Positions 33,534 to 41,810 of a stretch of DNA of 64,000 bases are shown one piece after another (the first letter of the stretch is position 1; each line of letters opens with the position of its first letter). The translations under genes and the position numbers were made by a program. The stretch covers positions 1-64,000 of the forward strand of contig CALWNE010000009.1 in the NCBI GenBank assembly GCA_944382705.1. The letters run 5' to 3'. This stretch comes from an uncultured Allofournierella sp. (GTDB lineage: Bacteria > Bacillota > Clostridia > Oscillospirales > Ruminococcaceae). The notes beneath the pieces were generated by a model that worked only from the letters and a program-made list of their open reading frames with translations, was not told the DNA's origin and searched no databases.

Positions 33534-34055
33534 TCAGCCAGGGTTTACCTTGGAAGGATAGCCCGGCGGCAAACAGGACTGGTGCGCAGCCAGAAGTGCC
33601 TGCTGGTAATAGCCCTGAAAGGTGCCGTGAAGAAATTTGGGAATGCCTTCCTCCTGAAGCCGGGCCCAGCTGCGCTCCTCCTTACGGGGCAAAATGGGAT
33701 AAAACAACAGCTGGTTGCTTTGGGCGGCAGACAGCGCTCTTGGGCCGCTGCCAATTACCAGAACCCTACGCCGGTCGTAACCGTAAGCCAGTTCCCCCAC
33801 CAGATGTTCCAGGGTGCGCCGTTTAAGGCAGACCGGCTGGCAGGCTGGCAGCTGATACAAGCTCTACTCGCTGGACGCTGCACGCACATTGTACTCGGTA
33901 ATTACCACCAGCTGAGCCACCCGCTCCAACTGATGCAGACAGGGCGCCACCGGGTGATAGGGGCGTCCTGTAATTCCATCCCGCACCGATTCGGTGCCGA
34001 TTAAACAAACCAAAAAAGCTTTTGCTGATTGCTGCAATGTTCCAGTCGCTTTCAT
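33534..34055 (-). pseudogene. 173-codon frame interrupted by an in-frame TAG (codon 64, 33864-33866)
   Basis: Reading leftward, an excellent ribosome site (AAAGGAGG, 8 nt spacer) and ATG 34055 open a frame that runs 63 codons to TAG, then continues in the same frame for 109 codons with codon use typical of this genome, to a TGA at 33534. There is no second ribosome site near the TTG at 33860, so the downstream half is not obviously a separate gene. A sigma-A promoter precedes it. I do not recognise the product; the second half (VLVIGSGPRALSAAQ, PKFLHGTFQGYYQQALLAA) vaguely recalls some HAD-like phosphatases, but this is weak. Either a recent nonsense mutation or amber read-through would explain it. 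Confidence 0.6.
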
Positions 34056-34119
34056 AGCTACGACCTCCTTTCCTGTGAGGGCAGCGTCTCATTGGCACTG
34101 CATATAATTCTTTATCTTA

Positions 34120-34148
34120 ACTATAATCACAATACCGAAATAAAGCAA
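34120..34148 (-). promoter_or_regulatory. Promoter for the amber-interrupted frame
   Basis: On the minus strand TTGCTT (34143-34148), 17 bp and TATAGT (34120-34125), in unusually AT-rich DNA between it and the Sir2 gene. Confidence 0.65.
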
Positions 34149-34199
34149 GGTCTCTGGTTGTTTTCAACAAAAAATTACACTTTTATTCATAATTTACTT

Positions 34200-34904
34200 T
34201 TATTTATTTAATACTTGGCCAATGGGCTGGGTCAAAACCAGGTCTGCCCGCCGGTCTGCACTGGTGGGCGTTTTATTGATTACCACCAGCTTGCTGCCGC
34301 CATAATAGGCCAGCAGGCCAGCTGCCGGATAAACGGTCAGGCTGGTACCGCCAACAATCAGCAAGTCCGCCCCTTCCAGGGCATTGATTGCCTGGCGGAT
34401 GACCCGGTCATCCAACGGTTCCCCATACAGCACCACATCCGGCTTGATTATGCCCCCGCAGCTGCACCGGGGCACCCCTTGGCTTTGGGTAATAGCCTGG
34501 ATGCCCCAGGCCTTGCCGCAGCTTGTGCAATGGTTGCGCCAGATGCTGCCATGGAGCTCCAGCACCCGGCTGCTGCCGGCGGCCTGGTGCAGACCGTCTA
34601 TATTTTGGGTAATCACAGCCCGCAGCTTGCCTTCCCGTTCCAGTTGGGCCAACCGAAGATGGGCAGGGTTAGGCTTTGCATCCAACGCAAGGAGTTTGGC
34701 CCGGTAGAACCGATAAAATTCCTCCGGATGCTGGTTAAAAAACTCGTGGCTCAAAATCTGCTCCGGGGGCCAGTTCCACTGTTGATGATACAGCCCGTCC
34801 ACGCTGCGAAAATCCGGAATACCGCTTTCGGTGCTCACTCCGGCTCCCCCAAAAAACACCAGATTGCGGCTGTCCGCAATCATCTCCTCCAGTTGCTGGT
34901 TCAT
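34200..34904 (-). CDS. cobB: Sir2 family NAD-dependent protein deacylase
   Basis: A 234-residue sirtuin that removes acyl groups from lysines using NAD. The NAD-binding GGAGVSTESGIPDFRS and TQNIDGLHQ (with the catalytic His of the following VLELHGS) are intact, and CTSCG and CSCGG provide the four zinc cysteines. AGGAGG precedes the ATG. It is downstream of a small hypothetical gene on the same strand, separated by a GCCCGGC hairpin without a T-run. Deacetylase or other deacylase activity cannot be distinguished. Confidence 0.95.
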   Translation of the reverse strand: MNQQLEEMIADSRNLVFFGGAGVSTESGIPDFRSVDGLYHQQWNWPPEQILSHEFFNQHPEEFYRFYRAKLLALDAKPNPAHLRLAQLEREGKLRAVITQNIDGLHQAAGSSRVLELHGSIWRNHCTSCGKAWGIQAITQSQGVPRCSCGGIIKPDVVLYGEPLDDRVIRQAINALEGADLLIVGGTSLTVYPAAGLLAYYGGSKLVVINKTPTSADRRADLVLTQPIGQVLNK

Positions 34905-34980
34905 GGCAGATTCCTCCTGTTTTGTGCAATGACTGATTTTGTTGTTTATTGTATGGCGGCTCTGTGGCCTAAATGCAGAA

Positions 34981-35007
34981 CAAGCCCGGCTTAAAGGCCG
35001 GGCTTGC
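34981..35007 (-). other. Hairpin between the 73-aa gene and the Sir2 gene
   Basis: AAGCCCGGC and GCCGGGCTT pair around a 6-nt loop; the minus-strand continuation is GTTCTGC, so termination would be weak. Confidence 0.5.
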
Positions 35008-35015
35008 TCGCTGGT

Positions 35016-35237
35016 TCAGGGCTTGAAGTTTGTCATAACCTGCTTTACCTGCTCCACGCTTTCCGGCTTGATGCAAGCCAGCATACGGGGAATAAAGGTC
35101 ATCAGGTACATTTTGCTAAAGCTGCCATCCTGCTGCTTGGCAAAGGCTTCCTCCAGCAGCTGGCGGGCAGTCTGCTGGCTGTCTTCCTTCACATGCTGCA
35201 TAATAAAATTCAAAAACATTTCCTGTCCCCGGTTCAT
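35016..35237 (-). CDS. Small hypothetical protein (73 aa)
   Basis: A helical 73-residue cytoplasmic protein (MNRGQEMFLNFIMQHVKEDSQQTARQ at the start, so only partly quoted: MNRGQEMFLNFIMQHV) ending in VMTNFKP. I do not recognise a family. It is supported by an AAGGAG ribosome site 11 nt before the ATG and by a very good promoter upstream, and its codon use matches its neighbours. The gene may be co-transcribed with the Sir2 gene. Confidence 0.75.
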   Translation of the reverse strand: MNRGQEMFLNFIMQHVKEDSQQTARQLLEEAFAKQQDGSFSKMYLMTFIPRMLACIKPESVEQVKQVMTNFKP

Positions 35238-35272
35238 GGGGTGTTGCTCCTTTTTTGTTGAACTGTTTTTTC

Positions 35273-35301
35273 ATTGTAGCGCAGAAGATTGGTTTGTGCA
35301 A
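35273..35301 (-). promoter_or_regulatory. Promoter for the 73-aa gene
   Basis: On the minus strand TTGCAC (35296-35301), 17 bp and TACAAT (35273-35278). Confidence 0.75.
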
Positions 35302-35326
35302 GCTTCTGCCCTGGCTGGATTGTGTA

Positions 35327-35335
35327 TGCTATAAT
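35327..35335 (+). promoter_or_regulatory. Extended -10 promoter for nnrD
   Basis: TGCTATAAT on the + strand with no clear -35; back-to-back with the leftward promoter. Confidence 0.6.
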
Positions 35336-35441
35336 AAATAGTATCGGATGCAAGGGCAGCGCCGCACCATTTGCGCCAAAAGGCTCCGCCGTTGCTGCCC
35401 AACATAAAAGCGGCTGTGTGCCGCAAGGAGGATTGGAATCC

Positions 35442-36317
35442 ATGGCAAAGGAGATTACCCAGAGCCTGGTATGGGAGCTTTTGCCCCAGCGCCGGGCCGA
35501 TAGCCACAAGGGCACCTATGGCAAGCTGCTGGCCGTTTGCGGCAGCAACAACTACCGGGGAGCCGCTGTGCTGGCGGCCATGGGCGCACTGCGCAGCGGC
35601 TGCGGTGTGCTTACGGTGGCCTGCATCGAGCCGGTGGCCTCGGCTGTGATAATCCACTGCCCCGAAGCCGTACTCCTGCCCTGCAAGCAGAGCAGCGAGG
35701 GCGGCATTTACGGAGCCGAGGGCAACCGCATTCTTCAGCAGGCCCGCTGTGCCGACGCTTTGTTGCTGGGGCCGGGCCTGGGCTGCACCCAGCACACCAG
35801 CCAGCTGGTGGAACTGCTGGTGCCGGGAGCCGGCTGCCCCGTGGTGTTGGATGCCGATGGCCTGAACGCCGCCGCCCAGATGGAACAGCTGCCCCGCCCG
35901 GTGGACCGGGGGCTGATTTTAACCCCCCATCCCGGCGAGATGGCCCGGCTCTGCGGCCTGACCACTGCCGAGGTAAACGCCAATCGGGAGAGCATTGCCG
36001 CTGGCTATGCCCGGGCCAACCAGTGCGTGGTGGTGCTCAAGGGGCACCGCACCATCGTGGCCGGGCCAGGGGGTGAGGTATACGCCAACTCCACCGGCAA
36101 TGCAGGCCTTGCACGGGGCGGCAGCGGCGATGTGCTGGCAGGCATGACCGCCTCGCTGCTGGCACAGGGCCTTTCGCCCCTTTCGGCGGCACTCTGCGCA
36201 GTATGGCTCCACGGCGCCGCAGCCGACCGGTGCAGCGCCCGCCTGGGCCAGTACGGTATGCTGCCCCAGGACATTCTGGCGGATTTGGGGGCACTGTTTG
36301 CCCAGAACGGCCGGTAA
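35442..36317 (+). CDS. nnrD: ADP-dependent NAD(P)H-hydrate dehydratase
   Basis: A 291-residue ribokinase-like enzyme that repairs hydrated NAD(P)H. Motifs are GTYGKLLAVCGSNNYRGAAVLAA at the N-terminus (only its core GKLLAVCGS is diagnostic), LDADGLNA, LTPHPGEMARL, and the anion-hole GGSGDVLAGM. It lacks the N-terminal NnrE epimerase domain with which it is often fused, and no nnrE is seen nearby. AAGGAGG lies 10 nt before ATG 35442; the longer frame upstream overlaps the promoter. The gene is followed after 7 bp by ogt. Confidence 0.93.
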   Translation: MAKEITQSLVWELLPQRRADSHKGTYGKLLAVCGSNNYRGAAVLAAMGALRSGCGVLTVACIEPVASAVIIHCPEAVLLPCKQSSEGGIYGAEGNRILQQARCADALLLGPGLGCTQHTSQLVELLVPGAGCPVVLDADGLNAAAQMEQLPRPVDRGLILTPHPGEMARLCGLTTAEVNANRESIAAGYARANQCVVVLKGHRTIVAGPGGEVYANSTGNAGLARGGSGDVLAGMTASLLAQGLSPLSAALCAVWLHGAAADRCSARLGQYGMLPQDILADLGALFAQNGR

Positions 36318-36324
36318 GCCGCCT

Positions 36325-36840
36325 ATGCTTTATTACTGGTTTGTTGAAACACCTCTTGGGCAGCTGACACTCTGGCAGGAGGGCGGCGCCCTTGTGCGCG
36401 CCTGTTGGGACAGCCCCTGCCCAGCCCAGGGCCAGCAGCAATGCACCCCCGTGCTGGAGCTGGCGCAGCAGCGGCTGGCTGCTTACTTTGCGGGAGACGG
36501 CACCGCTCTGGAGGATGTTCCCATTTCTCCCACAGGCAGCGCCTTTCAGCAGCAGGTTTGGCAAGCCTTGCGCAGAATTCCCGCCGGTCAGGTGCGCAGC
36601 TATGGCCAGATTGCCCATCTGCTGGGCCGCCCCAAGGCCAGCCGGGCGGTGGGCCGGGCCTGCCACACCAACCCCCTGCCCCTGTTTATCCCCTGCCACC
36701 GGGTGGTGGCCGCCAGCGGCCAGCTCACCGGCTATGCCTATGGCCTTGAGCGCAAAAGTGCCCTGCTAACACTGGAAGGCTGGCAATCCCTGACGCAGAA
36801 TGTGGTAAAAAGCAGCGCAAACCGGGACACTCTGCCCTAA
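36325..36840 (+). CDS. ogt: Methylated-DNA--[protein]-cysteine S-methyltransferase
   Basis: A 171-residue suicide DNA-repair protein that transfers the alkyl group from O6-alkylguanine to its own cysteine. The active-site motif is IPCHRVV, followed by YGLERKSALLTLEG; GSAFQQQVWQALRRIPAGQV and the RAVGRACHTNPLP segment form the DNA-binding helix-turn-helix region. No good ribosome site precedes ATG 36325, which lies 7 bp after the nnrD stop, so it is probably translated by coupling. Confidence 0.95.
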   Translation: MLYYWFVETPLGQLTLWQEGGALVRACWDSPCPAQGQQQCTPVLELAQQRLAAYFAGDGTALEDVPISPTGSAFQQQVWQALRRIPAGQVRSYGQIAHLLGRPKASRAVGRACHTNPLPLFIPCHRVVAASGQLTGYAYGLERKSALLTLEGWQSLTQNVVKSSANRDTLP

Positions 36841-36875
36841 TTGGGGCGGATTCGACAAAAAACACCCTATTAAAC

Positions 36876-37128
36876 TTTCAACACTTTCCACATTTTCGTG
36901 TTGAAAACCCACTTAAAACAGCCCCCAGCAGGTGAAATCCCTGCCGGGGGCTGTTGCATTGTGGCGATTTTCCGCCGCTATATTTTGTGTTTTTAGCCTT
37001 TTTTAAAAAAATTTTGCCCAATCTTTACGATTTTGCCTTAGATTTTAGTTTTCCACAGATTGGTTTTTTCTTCCAATGTTGAAAACCTGTCGAAAACCGT
37101 GGAATACTTTTCGTATATTTGTTGAAAA
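36876..37128. other. Cluster of DnaA-box-like 9-mers in an AT-rich gap
   Basis: The 312-bp gap between ogt and the CYTH gene holds TTTTCCACA (37049-37057, fits TTWTNCACA), CTTTCAACA and CTTTCCACA (36875-36892), TGTTGAAAA at 36899, 37077 and 37120, and TGTCGAAAA at 37088, with an AT-rich run at 36990-37050 between them. The pattern suggests DnaA binding, but no dnaA/dnaN genes are near. Confidence 0.5.
36917..36960 (+). terminator. Terminator of the nnrD-ogt operon
   Basis: AACAGCCCCC/GGGGGCTGTT outer and AGCAGG/CCTGC inner arms, followed by GCATTG; the T-tract is poor. Confidence 0.65.
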
Positions 37129-37152
37129 CCCTTCTGCCTGGGCGTTTTCTTT

Positions 37153-37650
37153 TTATTCCCCCTGCATCCGGGTTGCGTTCCAGTATGCGGCCATGTTTTG
37201 GCCCGGCGTTCCCGTAACCTCCTGGGTCAGGTACTGGGCAAGCAAGCCCTGGGGCTGCCAGCTGCGGGCCTGCTCCTGTGTATCAAACTCCACCTCGGCG
37301 TAAAAAAAGGCACCTGGCTGGCCTGCATCCACCTCATTCACCTCCAGAATCAGGCCGCCTTCCAGGGCATATTGCCGCTGCTCCTTTTGGATCAGGGGCT
37401 GACCAATCAACTGCTCCAGCTGAGCAAAAAGTTCCGGCTCAATGAGGGTTTCGATTTCCTGGCGGGCCAGTCCGTCCGGGCTTGGCTTGCCTTTAAAGCA
37501 CAGTACATACTGGGTGTGGCCGTCCTGCTCCTCGCTGCGGATGCGCACGGTGGGCCGGGTGGCCACATAGCCCTGAGCCATGCGGATGGTGCGCTGGGGG
37601 TTCAGCTGGGCAGGCCAGCCTTCCACCAGCCATTTGCGTTCGATTTCCAT
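37153..37650 (-). CDS. CYTH domain protein (triphosphate tunnel metalloenzyme)
   Basis: A 165-residue CYTH protein starting with the diagnostic MEIERKWLV. Alternating acidic and basic residues continue in TVRIRSEEQ, LCFKGKPSPDG, RQEIETLI and GLILEVNEVDAG, which form the tunnel that binds an organic or inorganic triphosphate and divalent metal. Bacterial members are inorganic triphosphatases or adenylate cyclase relatives; which applies here is unknown. AGGAG precedes the ATG, with an extended -10 promoter upstream. Confidence 0.93.
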   Translation of the reverse strand: MEIERKWLVEGWPAQLNPQRTIRMAQGYVATRPTVRIRSEEQDGHTQYVLCFKGKPSPDGLARQEIETLIEPELFAQLEQLIGQPLIQKEQRQYALEGGLILEVNEVDAGQPGAFFYAEVEFDTQEQARSWQPQGLLAQYLTQEVTGTPGQNMAAYWNATRMQGE

Positions 37651-37696
37651 GGATTTGCTCCTATCTCACCGGTGGTGACCGGCGGCTTTTTTGTCT

Positions 37697-37705
37697 ATTA
37701 TAACA
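37697..37705 (-). promoter_or_regulatory. Extended -10 promoter for the CYTH gene
   Basis: TGTTATAAT on the minus strand, about 50 bp before the start. Confidence 0.6.
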
Positions 37706-37777
37706 CACCCCGCCGGGGCGGTGTTGCCGCCAGCCGCAGGTTTTGGCCCCAGCCACTGGCGCAACGGGGGGCAGCTG

Positions 37778-37786
37778 TGCTATAAT
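37778..37786 (+). promoter_or_regulatory. Extended -10 promoter for the rRNA methyltransferase gene
   Basis: TGCTATAAT on the + strand with no clear -35; divergent from the CYTH promoter. Confidence 0.6.
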
Positions 37787-37863
37787 AAGCTGTTTTTATC
37801 GAGATGTTACAGCGCACTGCTGCGCTGCCTGTTTACTTGAAACCCATCAGGAAAGGAACTGCC

Positions 37864-39093
37864 ATGAAACAACTGCGCCCCTACCCCGCCTATACCATTA
37901 CCAAAAAAGCCGAACAGAGCATCCTGAACGGCCACCCCTGGGTATATGCCGACGAACTGACCCAGCTGCCGGACACCGAGCCTGCCAACGGCAGCTTGGT
38001 GGATGTGCTCAGCAGCAAAGGCCGCTGGCTGGGCACCGGCTTTTTGAGCCACCAGAGCAAAATCCGCATCCGGCTGATTAGCCGCAACGCCAACGACCGG
38101 TTTGACCAGGCCTTTTGGCGCCGCCGGCTGGAGTATGCCTGGGAGTACCGCAAAACCGTCATGGGCCCCCAGGACCTGGAATGCTGCCGGGTGATTTTTG
38201 GCGAGGCCGACCAGTTCCCCGGCCTGACGGTGGACCGCTTTGGGGACATTCTGGTGACCCAGACCCTCTCCTACGGCATGGAACAGCTCAAGGAGCTGCT
38301 GTTCCCGCTGCTGGTGGATGTGCTGCGTAAGGACGGCCAGCGCATCCGGGGTGTATTTGAGCGCAACGATGTGGCCCTGCGCCAGCGGGAAGGTTTGACC
38401 GAATACAAGGGCTGGTTTGCACTGCCCGGCGAAAGCTGCCCCGAAAGCACCTTTACCACCATTGTGGAAAATGGAGTGGAGTACGGTGTGGATTTTGAAA
38501 ACGGCCAGAAAACCGGCTTTTTCCTGGATCAAAAATACAACCGCCTTGCAGTGGCCAAGCTGGCCCGAGGCAAGCGTGTGCTGGATTGCTTTACCCACAC
38601 CGGCAGCTTTGCTCTGAATGCCGCCATGGGCGGAGCCGCCCATGTAACCGCCGTGGATGTAAGCCAGCTGGCAGTGGATACCGCCCGCAGCAACGCCCAG
38701 CGCAACGGCCTGGAAGACCGGATGGACTTTGTATGTGCCGATGTGTTCGACCTGCTGCCCAGCCTGGAACAGGGCCATGACTACGACTTTATTATTCTGG
38801 ACCCGCCAGCCTTTACCAAAGCCCGCAAAACCGCCGCAAACGCCATGAGGGGCTACAAGGAGATCAACTACCGGGCCATGAAGCTGCTGCCCCGGGGGGG
38901 CTATCTGGCCACCGCCAGCTGCAGCCATTTTGCCAGCGAGGAGATGTTTATCCGGATGCTGAAAAGCGCCGCCGCAGACGCCCACCGGCAGCTGCGCCAG
39001 ATTGAGGTGCGCCAGCAGGCCCCGGACCATCCCATCCTGTGGAATGTGGAGGAAACCAACTACCTGAAATTCTTCCTGTTCCAGGTTATCTGA
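37864..39093 (+). CDS. RlmI-like class I rRNA methyltransferase
   Basis: A 409-residue SAM-dependent methyltransferase with an N-terminal PUA domain (ILNGHPWVYADE), a linker domain and a C-terminal Rossmann fold. VLDCFTHTGSFALNAA binds SAM, and ILDPPAFTK and ATASCSHF are the motifs of the 23S rRNA (cytosine-5) methyltransferase RlmI group; the target is probably a cytosine in 23S rRNA. The frame is open to 37804, but AGGAAAGGA precedes ATG 37864. It is a single gene. Confidence 0.92.
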   Translation: MKQLRPYPAYTITKKAEQSILNGHPWVYADELTQLPDTEPANGSLVDVLSSKGRWLGTGFLSHQSKIRIRLISRNANDRFDQAFWRRRLEYAWEYRKTVMGPQDLECCRVIFGEADQFPGLTVDRFGDILVTQTLSYGMEQLKELLFPLLVDVLRKDGQRIRGVFERNDVALRQREGLTEYKGWFALPGESCPESTFTTIVENGVEYGVDFENGQKTGFFLDQKYNRLAVAKLARGKRVLDCFTHTGSFALNAAMGGAAHVTAVDVSQLAVDTARSNAQRNGLEDRMDFVCADVFDLLPSLEQGHDYDFIILDPPAFTKARKTAANAMRGYKEINYRAMKLLPRGGYLATASCSHFASEEMFIRMLKSAAADAHRQLRQIEVRQQAPDHPILWNVEETNYLKFFLFQVI

Positions 39094-39210
39094 TTCTTTT
39101 TTGCCCTGTATACGGTTGTGCCAATTTAGCACACTATACAACAAATTTTTGCAACGGCCCTGCCCGCCTTTGTGAACTGAACAAAGTAGCCAAAGCTGCT
39201 TGCTTTTTAA

Positions 39211-39240
39211 TTGACTTCGGCCCCGGACTGCCCTTATAAT
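39211..39240 (+). promoter_or_regulatory. Promoter for glnA
   Basis: TTGACT (39211-39216), 18 bp, TATAAT (39235-39240). A second TGCTATATT lies in the leader at 39288-39296, overlapping a GCATGGC/GCCATGC inverted repeat (39263-39290). Confidence 0.75.
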
Positions 39241-39337
39241 TTGTATGTTAAATGAACGCTCTGCATGGCAGCCGGTTTGGCCAGCCATGCTATATTGGGG
39301 GCCTGCCAGGCCCTGCCGTTACCTAGGAGGATATGTT

Positions 39338-41428
39338 ATGGCACCAGCTAACACCAAAGAAATTTACGGCTCACTCGTGTTTAACGAGCATGTAATGAAG
39401 GAACGCCTGCCCAGCGTAACCTACAAAAGCCTGAAGGCAACGGTGCAGCGGGGCCAACCCCTGGATTTGGATTTGGCCAATGTGGTTGCCAGTGTTATGC
39501 GGGATTGGGCCATGGAAAAAGGCGCTACCCACTACACCCACTGGTTCCAGCCCCTGTCTGGCATGACCAGCGAAAAGCACGACAGCTTTTTGAGCCCCAA
39601 CCGGGATGGCACCGCCATTATGGAGTTTTCCGGCAAGGAGCTGGTAAAGGGCGAATCCGACGCTTCCAGCTTTCCCAACGGCGGCCTGCGGGCCACTGCC
39701 GAGGCCCGTGGCTACACTGCCTGGGACCCCACCAGCTATGCCTTTATTAAGGACAACACCCTGTGCATTCCCACCGCATTTTGCAGCTGGACCGGCGAAG
39801 CACTGGACAAAAAGACCCCCCTGCTGCGCAGCATGAAAGCTGTTACCCAGCAGGCCAAGCGGGTGCTTGCCCTGTTTGGCAAAGAGGTCAGCCATGTGGA
39901 TGTAACCGTTGGCCCTGAGCAGGAATACTTCCTCATCAAGCAGGAGCACTACGCTGCCCGCCAGGACCTGATTCTCACCGGCCGCACCCTGTTTGGTGCC
40001 ACCCCCGCCAAGGGCCAGGAGATGGAGGAGCACTACTTTGGTGCCCTGCGGCCTGAGGTTTCGGCCTTTATGAAGGAGCTGGATGAGGAGCTGTGGAAAC
40101 TGGGCGTACCTGCCAAGACCAAGCACAACGAGGTAGCTCCCTGCCAGCACGAGCTGGCTCCCATCTATGACCGCTGCAATGTGGCTGTGGACCACAACCT
40201 GCTCACCATGGAAATGATGAAGAAGCTGGCCCAAAAGCACGGTCTGGCCTGCCTGCTGCACGAGAAGCCCTTTGAAGGGGTAAACGGCAGCGGCAAGCAC
40301 AACAACTGGTCTTTGTCCGCCCCTGGCATGAACCTGCTGGACCCCGGCGATACCCCGAAGGACAACCTCCAGTTCCTCATCTTTTTGGCCGCCATCATCA
40401 AGGCTGTGGACGAATACCACGACCTGCTGCGCATGAGCATTGCGGGTGCTGGCAACGAACATCGTCTGGGCGGCAACGAAGCACCCCCCGCCATCGTGTC
40501 CATCTTTATGGGTGAGGTGCTGGAAGGCATTCTGGATGCCATCGCTTCGGACAGCGAGTATGTAGCTCCCGCTGCTGCCAAGATTGACCTGGGTGTAGAG
40601 GTACTGCCCCAGTTCGCCAAGGATGACACCGACCGCAACCGCACCAGCCCCTTTGCCTTCACCGGCAACAAGTTTGAGTTCCGTATGCCCGGTTCCTCGG
40701 TGAACATCTCGGATGCAAACACCATTCTGAACACCGCCGTTGCCAAGGAGCTGAAGGGCTATGCCGATGAGCTGGAACAGGCTGAGGACTTTGACAAGGC
40801 TGTGGTTTCCCTCATCAAGCGCACCATTCGGGACCACAAGCGTGTAATTTTCAATGGCAACGGTTACAGCCGTGAGTGGGAGGAAGAAGCAGCCCGCCGG
40901 GGTCTGTATAACGAGCCCAGCGCCATTGAGGCCCTGGGTGCCATCGTGGCTCCCAAGAACATCCAGCTGTTTGAGCAGATGGGCGTTCTCAGCGAAGCCG
41001 AGTGCCGCAGCCGTTACGAGGTAAAGCTGGAGCATTACGCCAAGCTGCGCCACATCGAAGCCGTTACCATGCTGGAAATGGCCCGCCGCCAGCTGATTCC
41101 TGCCGCCAGCAGCTACATGGACACCATTGCCACCGGCATTGTGCACAAGCAGAAGGCCTGCCCTGGCATCAGCTGCAAGGCAGAGGAAAAGGTGCTGCGC
41201 CAGCTGACCAACTACACCGATGCCATGAGCGATGCAGCCGACCGCCTGGAAGCCTGTGTGGAAAAGGCCGAAGCCTGCAAGACTTCGCTGGAAGCTGGCC
41301 GGGCTTACCGCAACCAGGTACTGCCTGCCATGGCAGACCTGCGGGCCGCCGCCGATGCCGCCGAGTCCATCTGCGGCCGGGAGCATTGGCCCCTGCCCAG
41401 TTACAGCACCATGCTGTTCTATGTTTGA
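39338..41428 (+). CDS. glnA: Glutamine synthetase type III
   Basis: A 696-residue GSIII enzyme making glutamine from glutamate, ammonia and ATP. The size and the segments HYTHWFQPLSG, DSFLSPNRDG, GPEQEYFLI, AKTKHNEVAPCQHELAP, GVNGSGKHNNWSL and AGAGNEHRLGGNEAPPAI define the type III family, found in Bacteroidetes, cyanobacteria and clostridia. The frame extends 31 codons further, but AGGAGG lies 7 nt before ATG 39338. The leader contains an inverted repeat that may be regulatory. No nitrogen regulators or transporters are adjacent. Confidence 0.98.
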   Translation: MAPANTKEIYGSLVFNEHVMKERLPSVTYKSLKATVQRGQPLDLDLANVVASVMRDWAMEKGATHYTHWFQPLSGMTSEKHDSFLSPNRDGTAIMEFSGKELVKGESDASSFPNGGLRATAEARGYTAWDPTSYAFIKDNTLCIPTAFCSWTGEALDKKTPLLRSMKAVTQQAKRVLALFGKEVSHVDVTVGPEQEYFLIKQEHYAARQDLILTGRTLFGATPAKGQEMEEHYFGALRPEVSAFMKELDEELWKLGVPAKTKHNEVAPCQHELAPIYDRCNVAVDHNLLTMEMMKKLAQKHGLACLLHEKPFEGVNGSGKHNNWSLSAPGMNLLDPGDTPKDNLQFLIFLAAIIKAVDEYHDLLRMSIAGAGNEHRLGGNEAPPAIVSIFMGEVLEGILDAIASDSEYVAPAAAKIDLGVEVLPQFAKDDTDRNRTSPFAFTGNKFEFRMPGSSVNISDANTILNTAVAKELKGYADELEQAEDFDKAVVSLIKRTIRDHKRVIFNGNGYSREWEEEAARRGLYNEPSAIEALGAIVAPKNIQLFEQMGVLSEAECRSRYEVKLEHYAKLRHIEAVTMLEMARRQLIPAASSYMDTIATGIVHKQKACPGISCKAEEKVLRQLTNYTDAMSDAADRLEACVEKAEACKTSLEAGRAYRNQVLPAMADLRAAADAAESICGREHWPLPSYSTMLFYV

Positions 41429-41451
41429 TTCAAGCTATATTCCCTGTTTTG

Positions 41452-41484
41452 GCAGGAGCCTTGCAAAAGGCTCCTGCTTTTTTA
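41452..41484 (+). terminator. Terminator after glnA
   Basis: GCAGGAGCC TTGCAAAA GGCTCCTGC followed by TTTTTTA. Confidence 0.92.
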
Positions 41485-41492
41485 TCTGCGGC

Positions 41493-41612
41493 TCAGCCTG
41501 CCTGGCCCAGTTCCTCCAGGGCCTCCCGTGCGGTATCTGCCGAAAACAAAAATACTCCGCTGCGGCTGTATACCTCCACATGACTGCCCACGCTGCGAAT
41601 TTCAAATTCCAT
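41493..41612 (-). CDS. 39-residue microprotein
   Basis: A short frame encoding a 39-residue protein beginning MEFEIRSVGSHVEVY and ending EALEELGQAG, with two predicted beta strands and a C-terminal helix (SADTAREALEEL). A GGGAAGGAGAGG ribosome site lies 12-13 nt before the ATG, and a TGGTATGCT extended -10 is upstream. The frame is open further to 41717, but those codons look non-coding. The balanced, protein-like composition and the ribosome site support it; I know no function. Confidence 0.6.
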   Translation of the reverse strand: MEFEIRSVGSHVEVYSRSGVFLFSADTAREALEELGQAG

Positions 41613-41750
41613 AGCTGTTCTGCCTCTCCTTCCCTGTGCACCCACCCTGCTTTCCGTGGGCTGGCCTGGCCCTGTATGCCGTTGGCTGGTTTGTGTTATG
41701 TATCCAGCATACCACAAACAATGTCCTATAATACGGACTTTTAAAACGCA

Positions 41751-41787
41751 AAAAAAGCACCCGGCTGCTGCAAGCCGGGTGCTTTTT
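41751..41787. terminator. Terminator of the CBS/flavin-reductase operon
   Basis: AAAAGCACCCGGCT GCTGCA AGCCGGGTGCTTTTT, placed just after the leftward flavin-reductase stop; symmetrical, so it can act both ways. Confidence 0.9.
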
Positions 41788-41810
41788 GATTGATGGGGCT
41801 TTAGCGAGCC

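Noticed and set aside
36841..37152. Chromosomal origin oriC
   Set aside because: DnaA-box-like motifs are present, but there are no dnaA, dnaN, recF, gyrB or rpmH genes nearby and gene orientation does not switch here.
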